Shown: positions 8,280 to 16,577, counted from the first letter of the stretch. The stretch is DNA of 64,000 bases from an uncultured Lachnospiraceae bacterium (GCA_902476265.1 CABSCP010000001.1:434001-498000), one strand, 5' to 3'. The notes: generated by a model from the letters alone, not told the origin. A program made the numbers and translations.

Positions 8280-9410
8280 ATGCCGGCAATACATGTGATG
8301 ATTAAGCCCGCCTCAGGGCTGTGTAATATGCGCTGTAAATACTGCTTTTACGCGGATGAAATGGAGAACAGGAGCCAGGCTTCTTACGGCATCATGAGCG
8401 GGGAAACCCTGGAAAATGTGATCCGGGAAACCCTGGCCTTTGCGGAGGGGGAGTGTACCATCGCCTTTCAGGGCGGAGAACCTACCCTGGCGGGATTGGA
8501 TTTTTATAAAAAATGTCTGGAGCTGGAACAGAAATATAATCAAAAGAAGGTACAGATTTTTCATGCCCTCCAGACCAATGGCTATGTGCTGAATGAAGAG
8601 TGGTGCGCTTTTTTTGCCAAAAATCATTTTCTGGTGGGGCTGTCGGTGGACGGGATGAAAGCCACCCATGACGCTTATCGGAAGGATGCGCAGGGAAACG
8701 ATACCTATTTTCACACGCTGGAAGCGGCCAAAATGCTGGAAGCGGCGGGAGCAGAATTTAATGTACTGACCGTGGTGAACGGGAAAACCGCGCCGAAAAT
8801 CCGCCGGATTTACGAACAGTACCGGAAGCTGGGATTTTCCTGGCAACAGTATATCGCCTGTCTGGACCCGATCTGGGAAAAGCAGGGGCAGCAGGACTAT
8901 TCGCTGACGCCCGCTGCATACGGTCAGTTTTTGATCGACCTGTTTGAACTCTGGGATCTGGATCTTCGGCAGGGCAGGCAGCCCTACATCCGACAGTTTG
9001 AAAACTATATCGGAATCCTGATGGGACAGCAGCCGGAATCCTGTGAGCAGAGGGGCGTTTGCAGCTTCCAGAACATTGTGGAAGCGGACGGCAGCGTGTA
9101 TCCCTGCGACTTCTATGTGCTGGACGAGTATAAACTGGGAAATCTGAACGAAGATAACTTTGAAACGATCCATAAACGGCGGCTGGAAAGCGGATTTCTG
9201 GAAAAATCCTACAACCATACGGAAGGCTGTAAAAACTGCCGGTATTTCATGATCTGCCGGGGCGGCTGCCGCAGGCACCGGGAACAGCCGGGCACGGCGC
9301 CGGGAGAAAATTATTTCTGTGAATCGTACCGGATGTTTTTTGATGCGTGTCTGCCGCGCATGAAAGAAATTGCTGCAGCCTGCCTGCAGGGAGGAGGACA
9401 AAAGAGATGA
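8280..9410 (+). CDS. Anaerobic sulfatase-maturating enzyme (radical SAM, SPASM)
   Basis: The 376-residue product converts an active-site Cys or Ser of sulfatases into C-alpha-formylglycine in the cytoplasm using S-adenosylmethionine. The radical-SAM cluster ligands are Cys15, Cys19 and Cys22 (CNMRCKYCFY). The segment VYPCDFYVLDEYKLGN contains Cys276 and Asp277, the same numbering as the catalytic-base region of the Clostridium perfringens enzyme, and the C-terminal CKNC...CRGGC Cys-rich region provides the auxiliary cluster ligands. GGAGG lies at 8270-8274. The stop overlaps the chromate-transporter start (ATGA). The only sulfatase in the window, at 43.8 kb, has the required CxPxR motif. Confidence 0.93.
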   Translation: MPAIHVMIKPASGLCNMRCKYCFYADEMENRSQASYGIMSGETLENVIRETLAFAEGECTIAFQGGEPTLAGLDFYKKCLELEQKYNQKKVQIFHALQTNGYVLNEEWCAFFAKNHFLVGLSVDGMKATHDAYRKDAQGNDTYFHTLEAAKMLEAAGAEFNVLTVVNGKTAPKIRRIYEQYRKLGFSWQQYIACLDPIWEKQGQQDYSLTPAAYGQFLIDLFELWDLDLRQGRQPYIRQFENYIGILMGQQPESCEQRGVCSFQNIVEADGSVYPCDFYVLDEYKLGNLNEDNFETIHKRRLESGFLEKSYNHTEGCKNCRYFMICRGGCRRHREQPGTAPGENYFCESYRMFFDACLPRMKEIAAACLQGGGQKR

Positions 9411-9967
9411 AAAAAGCATGGGAACTGTTCAGTTCCATTTTATATCTGAGTACTTTTACGTTCGGGGGAGGATTTGTCATCATCACCCTGATGAAAAAGA
9501 AGTTCGTGGATGAGAAGCACTGGATTGACGAGGATGAAATGCTGGACATGACGGCGATTGCCCAGTCCTCTCCGGGTTCCATTGCGGTGAACGCGTCCAT
9601 CCTGATCGGTTATAAAGTGATGGGGATTCCCGGCGTTCTGCTGGCACTTTTGGGAACCATCATCCCGCCCATCGCTATCATCACTGTGATTTCCATGTGC
9701 TATGACGCATTTCGCAGCAATCTGCTGATCGCGGGTGCTTTGAAGGGGATGCAGGCGGCGGTGGCGGCCATCGTGCTGGATGTATCCCTGCAGATGGCTT
9801 TCAAAATCGGCCGTGCCAAGGACTGGATTTCCATCATCGTGATGGCAGCTTCCTTTATCTGTGTGTTTTTCCTGAAAGTGAACATTCTTTATATCATTCT
9901 CGTTTGCGCGGCGATCGGCGTGGCCCGTCTTTTGCTTGAGAAAAAAGAGGGAGGGAATGAAGCATGA
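9407..9967 (+). CDS. Chromate transporter-like protein, N-terminal half (short CHR family)
   Basis: This 186-residue membrane protein matches one half of ChrA, with the characteristic FTFGGGFVIITLMKKKFVDE start and the SPGSIAVNASILIGYKVMG segment. Short CHR proteins are encoded as tandem pairs that together form the transporter; the second half follows with a four-base overlap. ATG 9407 is selected over an upstream in-frame ATG because GGAGGA lies just before it. The family exports chromate or takes part in other oxyanion transport; the natural substrate in a gut anaerobe is unknown, and the position behind the sulfatase maturase may hint at sulfur-oxyanion handling, which is speculative. Confidence 0.9.
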   Translation: MKKAWELFSSILYLSTFTFGGGFVIITLMKKKFVDEKHWIDEDEMLDMTAIAQSSPGSIAVNASILIGYKVMGIPGVLLALLGTIIPPIAIITVISMCYDAFRSNLLIAGALKGMQAAVAAIVLDVSLQMAFKIGRAKDWISIIVMAASFICVFFLKVNILYIILVCAAIGVARLLLEKKEGGNEA

Positions 9968-10548
9968 TATACTGGCAGTTATTTTTGAGTTTCTTACAGG
10001 TTGGACTGTTCGCTATCGGCGGAGGATATGCGGCGATCCCGTTGATTCAGGATCAGGTGACGGTGCAGCATGAGTGGCTGACGCTGACACAGTTTACGGA
10101 TCTGGTGACCATTGCGGAGATGACGCCCGGCGCTATCGCCATCAATGCCGCCACCTTTGTGGGAACCCAGATCGCAGGCTTCCCCGGGGCGCTGATCGCC
10201 ACTTTCGGCTGTATTGTGCCTGCGCTGGTGATCGTTTCCACGCTGGCCTGGATCTATTATAAATTCCGGAATATGAAAGGCATGAAGGCGGTGCTGGACG
10301 GCCTGCGCCCGGCTGTGGTGGCGATGATCGCCTCCGCCGGACTCACCATCCTGATCCTGGCTTTCTGGAATGTGAGCGTGGCGGATTTTGACATTGCGAA
10401 CTTTTTCGGCAGCCTGAACTGGGTCTCCGTGATCCTGTTTGCACTATCCTTTGTCCTGCTGAGAAAAGGAAAACAAAGCCCCATCAAGACCATGATCGTG
10501 GCGGGAATCATCGGTATGATTGTGTACCGGTTCGTCCCGCTTCCGTAA
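9964..10548 (+). CDS. Chromate transporter-like protein, C-terminal half (short CHR family)
   Basis: The 194-residue partner of the preceding gene begins again with the CHR start motif (FAIGGGYAAIPLIQDQ) and carries TPGAIAINAATFVGTQIAGFPGA. It has about six membrane segments. The start codon overlaps the end of the first half by four bases, which fits obligatory co-translation of a heterodimer. Expression presumably comes from the upstream promoter shared with the maturase, as no separate promoter is seen. An AT-poor stretch and a hairpin at 10654-10685 follow. Confidence 0.9.
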   Translation: MIYWQLFLSFLQVGLFAIGGGYAAIPLIQDQVTVQHEWLTLTQFTDLVTIAEMTPGAIAINAATFVGTQIAGFPGALIATFGCIVPALVIVSTLAWIYYKFRNMKGMKAVLDGLRPAVVAMIASAGLTILILAFWNVSVADFDIANFFGSLNWVSVILFALSFVLLRKGKQSPIKTMIVAGIIGMIVYRFVPLP

Positions 10549-10620
10549 GAGGGACGGCGCTGTTTCTTCCGTGAACAGCAACGCGTCCATGATCTATCCG
10601 GCAAAATACCGGAAATTCGC

Positions 10621-10649
10621 TTGCTTTTGAAAAACAGGAGTGATAGACT
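10621..10649 (+). promoter_or_regulatory. Sigma-A promoter of the rsgA leader
   Basis: TTGCTT at 10621-10626 and TAGACT at 10644-10649 are 17 bases apart, and TG at 10641-10642 makes an extended -10. The transcript would begin near 10656, giving a leader of about 330 bases before rsgA. Confidence 0.5.
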
Positions 10650-10653
10650 GTAA

Positions 10654-10873
10654 GGGAAGCCGAACGCTGTGATTTACGGCTTCCCTGATCTTTATAAGCG
10701 CCGATGAGCGCAACAGAGAAATGAGAACGAAAGGAGGATTTATATGATGCTGAGAAAAAATGAGGTGGCAATGATCTGAAACCGCATAGAGGGCATGAGA
10801 AAGTCATGCCGGGAAAAGAACCTTTCGTGTATCCACAGATTTTGGCAGACACCCGTAAGGCGTGTCTTTTTTT
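10654..10873 (+). promoter_or_regulatory. Structured leader with small upstream ORF and intrinsic terminator ahead of rsgA
   Basis: Three stem-loops are visible: 10654-10662 with 10677-10685 (9 bp), 10792-10798 with 10804-10810 (7 bp, GAAAG loop), and 10847-10852 with 10862-10867 followed by seven T, which is an intrinsic terminator. Between the first and second sits a short ORF with a consensus ribosome binding site. This is the arrangement of a translation-dependent attenuator. No clean antiterminator helix was found; pairing of 10810-10813 and 10827-10830 with 10849-10855 is possible but weak. Confidence 0.55.
10744..10779 (+). CDS. Leader peptide candidate, 11 residues
   Basis: The ORF encodes MMLRKNEVAMI. 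AGGAGG at 10732-10737 is six bases before the ATG, which is one of the best ribosome binding sites in the window and hard to explain unless the ORF is translated. It ends 12 bases before a hairpin and 67 bases before an intrinsic terminator. I infer a regulatory leader peptide, not a functional protein. Confidence 0.5.
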   Translation: MMLRKNEVAMI

Positions 10874-10987
10874 GTGCCTTTTTCAGGAGAATTATCGTTG
10901 CTGAAAGAAAGGAGTTGATTGTGATGAGGGAAAAGCGCAATAAGAGGAACCGGGATAATAAAAAACAATGTCTGAACAGGAGATTTT

Positions 10988-12007
10988 ATGATCAATATGA
11001 AAGAATATGGGGCTGCCGCGGAAATGGCAGCCATGACGAAAGAAACGATATTAGGGCGGGTAACCGCAGTTCATAAGGGAAGATATGAACTGGTATGCGA
11101 AAAAGGCGGCTGCTTCGGACAGCTGAAAAAAAGCGTATATCTGGAAGGAACAGAGAACTTTCCTACAGTGGGAGACTTTGTGGAATTGCAGTATAACGAG
11201 ACGGGAGACAGCAGAATTGTAAAAACACTGCCCCGGACTTCCTTCTTTTCCCGGCTGGACCCGTCATCAGCGGGACACTGGGATCAGGCCGTGGCGGCTA
11301 ATTTTGACTATGTTTTCCTGCTGCAGTCATTGAATGCAGATTTTAATCTGCGCAGGCTGGAACGGTATCTGGCGCTGGCCTGGCAGTCGGGAGCAGAACC
11401 TGTGGTGGTGTTGACGAAGGCTGATTTGAAAGCCGATTTTCAGGAAGAACTGAACGCGGTGCAAAAAGCGGCGGCGGGCGTCAGTGTTCATGCAGTCAGT
11501 GCGAAAAGCGGCTATGGGATGGAGGCGCTGCAAAGCTATCTGCAGCCGGGAAAGACAATTGTGTTTCTGGGATCATCCGGCGTGGGGAAATCCAGTCTGG
11601 TGAACGCGCTGGCAGGTCAGGAATGGATGGAAACGGGAGAAATACGGGAAGAGGACTGCCGCGGCAGACATACGACCACATACCGGCAGCTGATTATGAC
11701 GAAGGAAAAAGCGATTTTCATCGACACCCCCGGAATGCGGGAACTGGGGATGTGGGATGCCAAAGAGGGGCTGGAGCAGACCTTTTATGATGTGGAGAAG
11801 TTTCTGGGGCAGTGCCGTTTCCGGGATTGCCGACATGATACGGAACCGGGCTGCGCGGTCAGAGAGGCGCTGGCGGCGGGAAAACTTTCCAGGGAACGAT
11901 GGGAAAGCTACTGCAAATTGAAGAGGGAGATACAGAGTATACAGAAGAGGGCGGCCGCGACCATGAAAAGAAGAAGCGCATCGCCGGGAAACAGAAAAAA
12001 GCGTTAG
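10988..12007 (+). CDS. rsgA: Ribosome small-subunit-dependent GTPase A (RsgA/YjeQ)
   Basis: This 339-residue circularly permuted GTPase has an N-terminal OB fold (residues 20-90), then G4 LTKAD near residue 142, the P-loop GSSGVGKSSL near 195, G3 DTPGMREL near 245, and a C-terminal zinc finger with CRFRDCRH and a later Cys (about 275-290), followed by a basic tail. RsgA acts late in 30S maturation at the decoding centre. It is longer than the compact RsgA of Bacillus subtilis and lies away from the usual prkC/prpC/rpe genes, so it may be a second, paralogous copy. GGAG lies six bases upstream. A leader peptide and terminator upstream suggest attenuation. Confidence 0.9.
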   Translation: MINMKEYGAAAEMAAMTKETILGRVTAVHKGRYELVCEKGGCFGQLKKSVYLEGTENFPTVGDFVELQYNETGDSRIVKTLPRTSFFSRLDPSSAGHWDQAVAANFDYVFLLQSLNADFNLRRLERYLALAWQSGAEPVVVLTKADLKADFQEELNAVQKAAAGVSVHAVSAKSGYGMEALQSYLQPGKTIVFLGSSGVGKSSLVNALAGQEWMETGEIREEDCRGRHTTTYRQLIMTKEKAIFIDTPGMRELGMWDAKEGLEQTFYDVEKFLGQCRFRDCRHDTEPGCAVREALAAGKLSRERWESYCKLKREIQSIQKRAAATMKRRSASPGNRKKR

Positions 12008-12040
12008 AGCAGGGCAACGCGTTAATGGAATGCTATGCGG

Positions 12041-12066
12041 AATCGGGCTTGCACACAGGCCCGATT
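12041..12066 (+). terminator. Hairpin terminator after rsgA
   Basis: A perfect 8-bp stem (12041-12048 with 12059-12066) lies 34 bases after the rsgA stop; the following sequence is only moderately T-rich. Confidence 0.6.
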
Positions 12067-12127
12067 TCGTATATACTTTAACACATGACAAGAATTGTAT
12101 CTGAGGAAAACATAGAAGGAGGTTTTT

Positions 12128-14422
12128 ATGGTTACATTAGCAAATGGCGGCGCATATCTGGTAAACGGCGCTGAAATTATTTTGGACGGTCCAGAGGCAC
12201 AGGCGGCTCTTTTCGCGAAAACCGGAAAGAACGTGACGAAGGAAGAAGCGGCAAAGAATACGATTGCCTATGGTATTTTGGAGAATCATAATACCTCCGG
12301 CAATATGGACAAGCTGAAAATTAAGTTCGATAAACTGACCAGTCACGATATCACTTTTGTGGGCATCATCCAGACTGCCCGGGCTTCGGGTCTCACGAAA
12401 TTTCCCATCCCCTATGTGCTCACCAACTGCCACAATTCCCTGTGCGCGGTGGGCGGCACCATCAATGAGGATGATCACATGTTTGGCTTAACCTGCGCCA
12501 AGAAATACGGCGGCGTTTATGTGCCCCCTCACCAGGCGGTGATCCATCAGTTTGCCAGAGAAATGCTGGCGGGCGGCGGCAGGATGATTTTGGGCTCCGA
12601 TTCCCATACCCGTTATGGCGCCCTGGGCACCATGGCTATGGGCGAAGGCGGCCCGGAGCTGGTAAAACAGTTGTTGAATCAGACCTATGATATCAATATG
12701 CCCGGCGTTGTCTGCGTATATCTGACCGGAAAACCGGAAAAGGGCGTAGGCCCTCAGGACGTGGCGCTGGCGATCATCGGCGCGGTGTTTGGAAACGGTT
12801 ATGTGAAAAATAAAGTGATGGAATTTGTGGGGCCCGGCGTGGCGGCATTAAGCGCGGATTTCAGAATCGGCATCGATGTGATGACAACGGAAACCACATG
12901 TCTGTCCTCCATCTGGCAGACGGATGAGGAAATAAAAGATTTTTATGAGATTCATGAGAGAGGAGACGAATATCAGGAACTGTCTCCCGGCAGCGTCGCT
13001 TATTACGACGGGCTGATCACCGTGGACCTTTCCAAAGTGAAGCCCATGATCGCTATGCCGTTCCATCCCAGCAACACCTATACCATCGAAGAGGTGAATG
13101 CGAATCTGACCGATATTCTGGCGGATGTGGAAAAACGTGCGGCGGTGAGCCTGGACAATGCGGTGGACTACAGCCTGCGGGATAAGGTGCGGGACGGCAG
13201 ATTTTATGTGGATCAGGGAATTATCGCCGGCTGTGCCGGCGGCGGATTTGAAAATATCTGTGCGGCTGCCGATATCTTAAAGGGCAGCTATATCGGCAGC
13301 GACGGCTTTACTTTAAGCGTTTATCCGGCGTCCATGCCCATCTATATGGAACTGATCAAAAACGGCTGTGCGGCGTCCATCCTGGAAACCGGCGCAGTGA
13401 TGAAAACCGCTTTCTGCGGCCCCTGCTTCGGCGCAGGGGATACGCCCGCAAACAACGCCTTTTCCATCCGTCATTCCACCAGGAATTTCCCCAACCGGGA
13501 GGGTTCCAAACTGCAGAACGGACAGATCGCTTCCGTGGCGCTTATGGATGCCCGTTCCATCGCTGCCACCGCGGCGAACAAAGGCCTGCTGACACCGGCA
13601 ACGGACTTTGACGGACCGATCGGAAAATACAGGTATCATTTTGATGCCAACATTTATAAAAACCGGGTATTTGATTCTCACGGTGAGGCGGATCCTTCCG
13701 TGGAAATTCAGTTCGGCCCCAACATCAAGGACTGGCCGGCCATGTGCGCACTGCCTGAAAACCTGGTATTGCGGGTAGTTTCCGAGATTCATGATCCGGT
13801 TACCACCACGGACGAACTGATTCCTTCCGGGGAAACCAGCTCCTATCGTTCCAACCCTCTGGGCCTGGCGGAGTTCACCCTTTCCAGAAAGGATCCTGCT
13901 TATGTGGGTCTGGCAAAGGATATCCAGAAAGCACAGCAGGCTATGACAGAAGGAAAATGCCCGCTGGAAGCAAAACCGGAACTCAAAGCGGTGATGGATG
14001 TGATCCATCAGCAGTACCCTGATGCAGGAGAGGGAAACATCGGTTTTGGCTCCACCATTTTTGCGGTGAAACCGGGTGACGGTTCTGCCAGGGAACAGGC
14101 GGCAAGCTGTCAGAAAGTACTGGGCGGCTGGGCCAATATTGCCAACGAATATGCGACCAAGCGCTACCGTTCCAATCTGATCAACTGGGGAATGCTGCCT
14201 TTTGTGATCCCTGCCGGCGAACTGCCCTTTCAAAATCATGATTATCTGTTCTTCCCGGGTATCCGCAGGGCCGTGGAGGAAAAAGCGTCTGAAATCAAGG
14301 GCTATACCGTGACGGAGAACGGTCTGAAGGAATTCACCGTGACCCTGGGCGAATTGACGGAAGAAGAACGGCAGATCATTTTAAAAGGCTGTCTGATTAA
14401 CTATAACCGTGTGGACGGATAA
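12128..14422 (+). CDS. Aconitase-family hydratase (YbhJ-like)
   Basis: The 764-residue protein contains the aconitase domains in order: GSDSHTRYGALGTM near residue 155, an Fe-S region with Cys369 (AGCAGGGFENI) and the pair Cys430/Cys433 (FCGPCFGAGDTP), then a C-terminal swivel domain containing GLAEFTLSRKDP. The three Cys are placed like the [4Fe-4S] ligands of aconitase, but the flanking motifs differ from true aconitase and isopropylmalate dehydratase and resemble the E. coli YbhJ branch. It is therefore a hydro-lyase of unknown substrate. AGGAGG lies just upstream. It is transcribed alone; no TCA or leucine genes are adjacent. Confidence 0.85.
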   Translation: MVTLANGGAYLVNGAEIILDGPEAQAALFAKTGKNVTKEEAAKNTIAYGILENHNTSGNMDKLKIKFDKLTSHDITFVGIIQTARASGLTKFPIPYVLTNCHNSLCAVGGTINEDDHMFGLTCAKKYGGVYVPPHQAVIHQFAREMLAGGGRMILGSDSHTRYGALGTMAMGEGGPELVKQLLNQTYDINMPGVVCVYLTGKPEKGVGPQDVALAIIGAVFGNGYVKNKVMEFVGPGVAALSADFRIGIDVMTTETTCLSSIWQTDEEIKDFYEIHERGDEYQELSPGSVAYYDGLITVDLSKVKPMIAMPFHPSNTYTIEEVNANLTDILADVEKRAAVSLDNAVDYSLRDKVRDGRFYVDQGIIAGCAGGGFENICAAADILKGSYIGSDGFTLSVYPASMPIYMELIKNGCAASILETGAVMKTAFCGPCFGAGDTPANNAFSIRHSTRNFPNREGSKLQNGQIASVALMDARSIAATAANKGLLTPATDFDGPIGKYRYHFDANIYKNRVFDSHGEADPSVEIQFGPNIKDWPAMCALPENLVLRVVSEIHDPVTTTDELIPSGETSSYRSNPLGLAEFTLSRKDPAYVGLAKDIQKAQQAMTEGKCPLEAKPELKAVMDVIHQQYPDAGEGNIGFGSTIFAVKPGDGSAREQAASCQKVLGGWANIANEYATKRYRSNLINWGMLPFVIPAGELPFQNHDYLFFPGIRRAVEEKASEIKGYTVTENGLKEFTVTLGELTEEERQIILKGCLINYNRVDG

Positions 14423-14436
14423 CCTGTCCTCATGAT

Positions 14437-14465
14437 GCATAAGGCCATTTACTTTCTCATAGAAT
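14437..14465 (+). promoter_or_regulatory. Sigma-E-type promoter for spoIID
   Basis: GCATAAG at 14437-14443 and CATAGAAT at 14458-14465 are 14 bases apart, close to the sigma-E consensus (KMATATT, 14-15 bases, CATACAHT). The predicted start near 14471 would leave a leader of only about a dozen bases, with the ribosome binding site at its very 5' end, which is a weakness of the call. Confidence 0.55.
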
Positions 14466-14483
14466 ATGGGGGAGGGATGAGCC

Positions 14484-15458
14484 ATGCGTGAGAATGAAAC
14501 GGAAAGAAGAGCGGTAAGAACCGTGAGAAGGAAAAAAATACAGGACCTTCTTGCGGTTCTTTTCTTTTTGCTCCTGCTGCCCTATACCTGCAGCAGCCTG
14601 ACCCGGACAGGGAAAGAAAACAGAGTGGAAACAGCCTGCCTGCCGGAGAATAAGAGCAGTGTTTTATGGGAAAGGAAAAACGGGGTCTGGCGGATCCCCA
14701 TGGACGAATTTTTAACCGGTGCGCTGGCGGCAAGCATTCCGGCAGATTACCAGGAAGAAACCCTGAAAGCCCAGGCGGTGATCCTCCGCAGCATCTGCAT
14801 GAGTGAAATCAAAGAAAACGGCGCGCTTTCCCGGGAGGAAAGCGATGTGGAGCGGTTGGATGAAGAGGGGAGAAGAATGCTGTGGGGAGAGGATTTTGCG
14901 GAAAATGAAGCCCGGTTTTCAAAAGCGGTCAAAGACACTTCCGGCATTGTGCTGGCCTGGGAGGGCAGCGTGATCAGCCCGCCCTATTTCAGACTGAGCG
15001 CCGGTAAAACCAGAAGCGGTTCGGAAATTTTCGGGGAAGAACGCAGGGCGTGGTGTCATAGTGTGGAGTGCCCCCATGATCTGGAGGCGGAGGACTTTTT
15101 GCAGGAGGTGCGGCTGGAACGGGGAGAATTTTCAAAAAAACTGGCGGCAGAGGGCATGGTGCTTCCGCAAAAGGGCGCCAGGGTGGTGCTCACCAGAGAC
15201 AGCGCGGGATATGTGATGACAGTCAGCTGTCAGGAGGATTCTATGGCGGGAGAAAAATTCAGAAAGCTGTTTGAACTGCCTTCCTCCTGCTTTTATCTGA
15301 GAGAAGAAAAAGGGGAAATTATTCTGCAGACCAGAGGGGTTGGCCATGGCTTGGGATTTGACCAGTATGGGGCGGACCTGCTGGCGGGCGAGGGAAAAGA
15401 TTACATTGAATTGCTAAATTATTTTTTTGCAGGGTTATCTCTGGAAAAAATGGAATAA
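14484..15458 (+). CDS. spoIID: Stage II sporulation protein D (SpoIID/LytB domain)
   Basis: The 324-residue protein has an N-terminal cytoplasmic basic stretch, one membrane segment (about 22-38) and an extracytoplasmic SpoIID domain with KAQAV near residue 95 and GVGHGLGFDQYGA near residue 295. SpoIID is a mother-cell lytic transglycosylase that drives engulfment. In B. subtilis the catalytic residue is Glu88 in the EMP motif; the equivalent here reads ASIP, with Ser84 where Glu is expected. The protein may thus be inactive as a glycosidase or use another residue. It is followed by spoIIQ, a classical engulfment partner. A GGAGGG site precedes the ATG. Confidence 0.88.
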   Translation: MRENETERRAVRTVRRKKIQDLLAVLFFLLLLPYTCSSLTRTGKENRVETACLPENKSSVLWERKNGVWRIPMDEFLTGALAASIPADYQEETLKAQAVILRSICMSEIKENGALSREESDVERLDEEGRRMLWGEDFAENEARFSKAVKDTSGIVLAWEGSVISPPYFRLSAGKTRSGSEIFGEERRAWCHSVECPHDLEAEDFLQEVRLERGEFSKKLAAEGMVLPQKGARVVLTRDSAGYVMTVSCQEDSMAGEKFRKLFELPSSCFYLREEKGEIILQTRGVGHGLGFDQYGADLLAGEGKDYIELLNYFFAGLSLEKME

Positions 15459-15480
15459 ACAAAAAGTTACTGGCAAAACT
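15452..15480 (+). promoter_or_regulatory. Sigma-F-type promoter for spoIIQ
   Basis: GGAATA at 15452-15457 and GGCAAAACT at 15472-15480 are separated by 14 bases. The -10 element fits the sigma-F consensus GGNNANNMT completely and the -35 fits WGHATA at five of six positions. The -35 overlaps the stop codon of spoIID. This would give spoIIQ forespore-specific expression independent of spoIID. Confidence 0.6.
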
Positions 15481-15523
15481 AAGCTTGAAGGAATTCAAAT
15501 CGAAACAAGAAAGGACGATCGAA

Positions 15524-16573
15524 ATGAAGAGAAGGAAATCAAGCGGAGTTTATCGCAAGGAAAAAATGATCATGATAGCGTCCACCGTTTTGGTGCTGGC
15601 GGCCATGACGGTGACCGGCGCTTATATTTACAACAGCAATCAGCCCGAGGAGCCGGAAAACAATGTGGTGGATTTTTCCGCACTGGAAAAGGATACCCAG
15701 GGGAAGGCCGGCAAGGTTGCGGAAGCGGAGAATAAATCCGCGAAAAACCTGACCAGCGGACAGGAAAACAGCGGAGAACTGGACTATGATCCTTTTTATG
15801 AGGAGGCGGACAGACAGCTCAATGCCGCCAAAGAGGAGGAAAAAGCGCCGACGGACGGAAGGGAACAGGAGACCGTTTCCAATTCTGAAGAAAGCAGCGC
15901 GGCTACATCGGTAGGATATGCGGAAATCGGAAGAACAACGCTGGATGGGGAAGCGGCAGCTATCCAGGACAGCGTGGACGGACAGGCGGCAATGGACGGA
16001 CAGGCGGCGGATGAGCAGGCAGCTGCGGACGGGGAGGACGCAAACAGCGTGGACGGAGAAGTTGCGGATGCGGCGGACGGAGAAGTTGCTGACGCCGAAG
16101 AAGAGGGACAGGCCATGGAAGCGGTTGCGGATGTGACAAAGGAAGCGGTCAATCTGCATTTTTCCGAGGATGCAAAACTGGAATGGCCCATCGCAGGCAA
16201 TGTGCTCCTCAATTACAGCATGGACAAGACCGTTTATTTTGCAACGCTCCAACAGTATAAATATAACCCTTCCGTTGTCATCGGCGCAACCCAGGGCGCC
16301 AATGTAGCATGTGCGGCGGACGGTATTGTGGAATCCATTTACAAGGATCCCCAGACAGGAAACACCATCCTCATGAGCCTGGGCGACGGTTATGAGCTGA
16401 CTTATGGGCAGCTGCAGGAAGTGATGGTGGAAGAAGGTGATTTTGTGGAAACCGGGGCTTTTATCGGAAAAGTTGCCGCCCCTACCAAATACTATACCGC
16501 AGAGGGTACCAACGTTTATTTCAAACTGACAAAGGACGGAGAACCGGTCAATCCTTTGAATTATCTGGGGTAA
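15524..16573 (+). CDS. spoIIQ: SpoIIQ-like protein with degenerate LytM/M23 domain
   Basis: The 349-residue protein has one N-terminal membrane segment (about 14-34), a long low-complexity acidic/Ala-rich linker (about 40-205, with degenerate DGQAA and DGEVADA repeats at nucleotides 15955-16110) and a C-terminal LytM fold (about 210-348). The catalytic HxxxD and HxH motifs of active M23 peptidases are absent (the second reads NVYFKL), as in B. subtilis SpoIIQ, which acts as a zipper partner for SpoIIIAH across the engulfing membranes. ATG 15524 is chosen for the AGGA site eight to nine bases upstream; an in-frame TTG at 15485 has none. Position after spoIID supports the assignment. A generic M23 protein is the alternative. 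Confidence 0.8.
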   Translation: MKRRKSSGVYRKEKMIMIASTVLVLAAMTVTGAYIYNSNQPEEPENNVVDFSALEKDTQGKAGKVAEAENKSAKNLTSGQENSGELDYDPFYEEADRQLNAAKEEEKAPTDGREQETVSNSEESSAATSVGYAEIGRTTLDGEAAAIQDSVDGQAAMDGQAADEQAAADGEDANSVDGEVADAADGEVADAEEEGQAMEAVADVTKEAVNLHFSEDAKLEWPIAGNVLLNYSMDKTVYFATLQQYKYNPSVVIGATQGANVACAADGIVESIYKDPQTGNTILMSLGDGYELTYGQLQEVMVEEGDFVETGAFIGKVAAPTKYYTAEGTNVYFKLTKDGEPVNPLNYLG

Positions 16574-16577
16574 GGGT

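Noticed and set aside
8313..9419. A 368-codon antisense ORF over the sulfatase maturase
   Set aside because: It mirrors the maturase in the opposite strand, without a ribosome binding site or a recognised domain.
10924..11076. A 50-codon basic ORF (ATG 10924) behind a GGAG site, overlapping the start of rsgA in another frame
   Set aside because: The sequence lacks any recognised domain and half of it lies inside rsgA; it may be part of the leader but support for a protein is weak.
13313..14239. A 308-codon antisense ORF over the aconitase-like gene
   Set aside because: Shadow of the sense frame; no domain or start signal.
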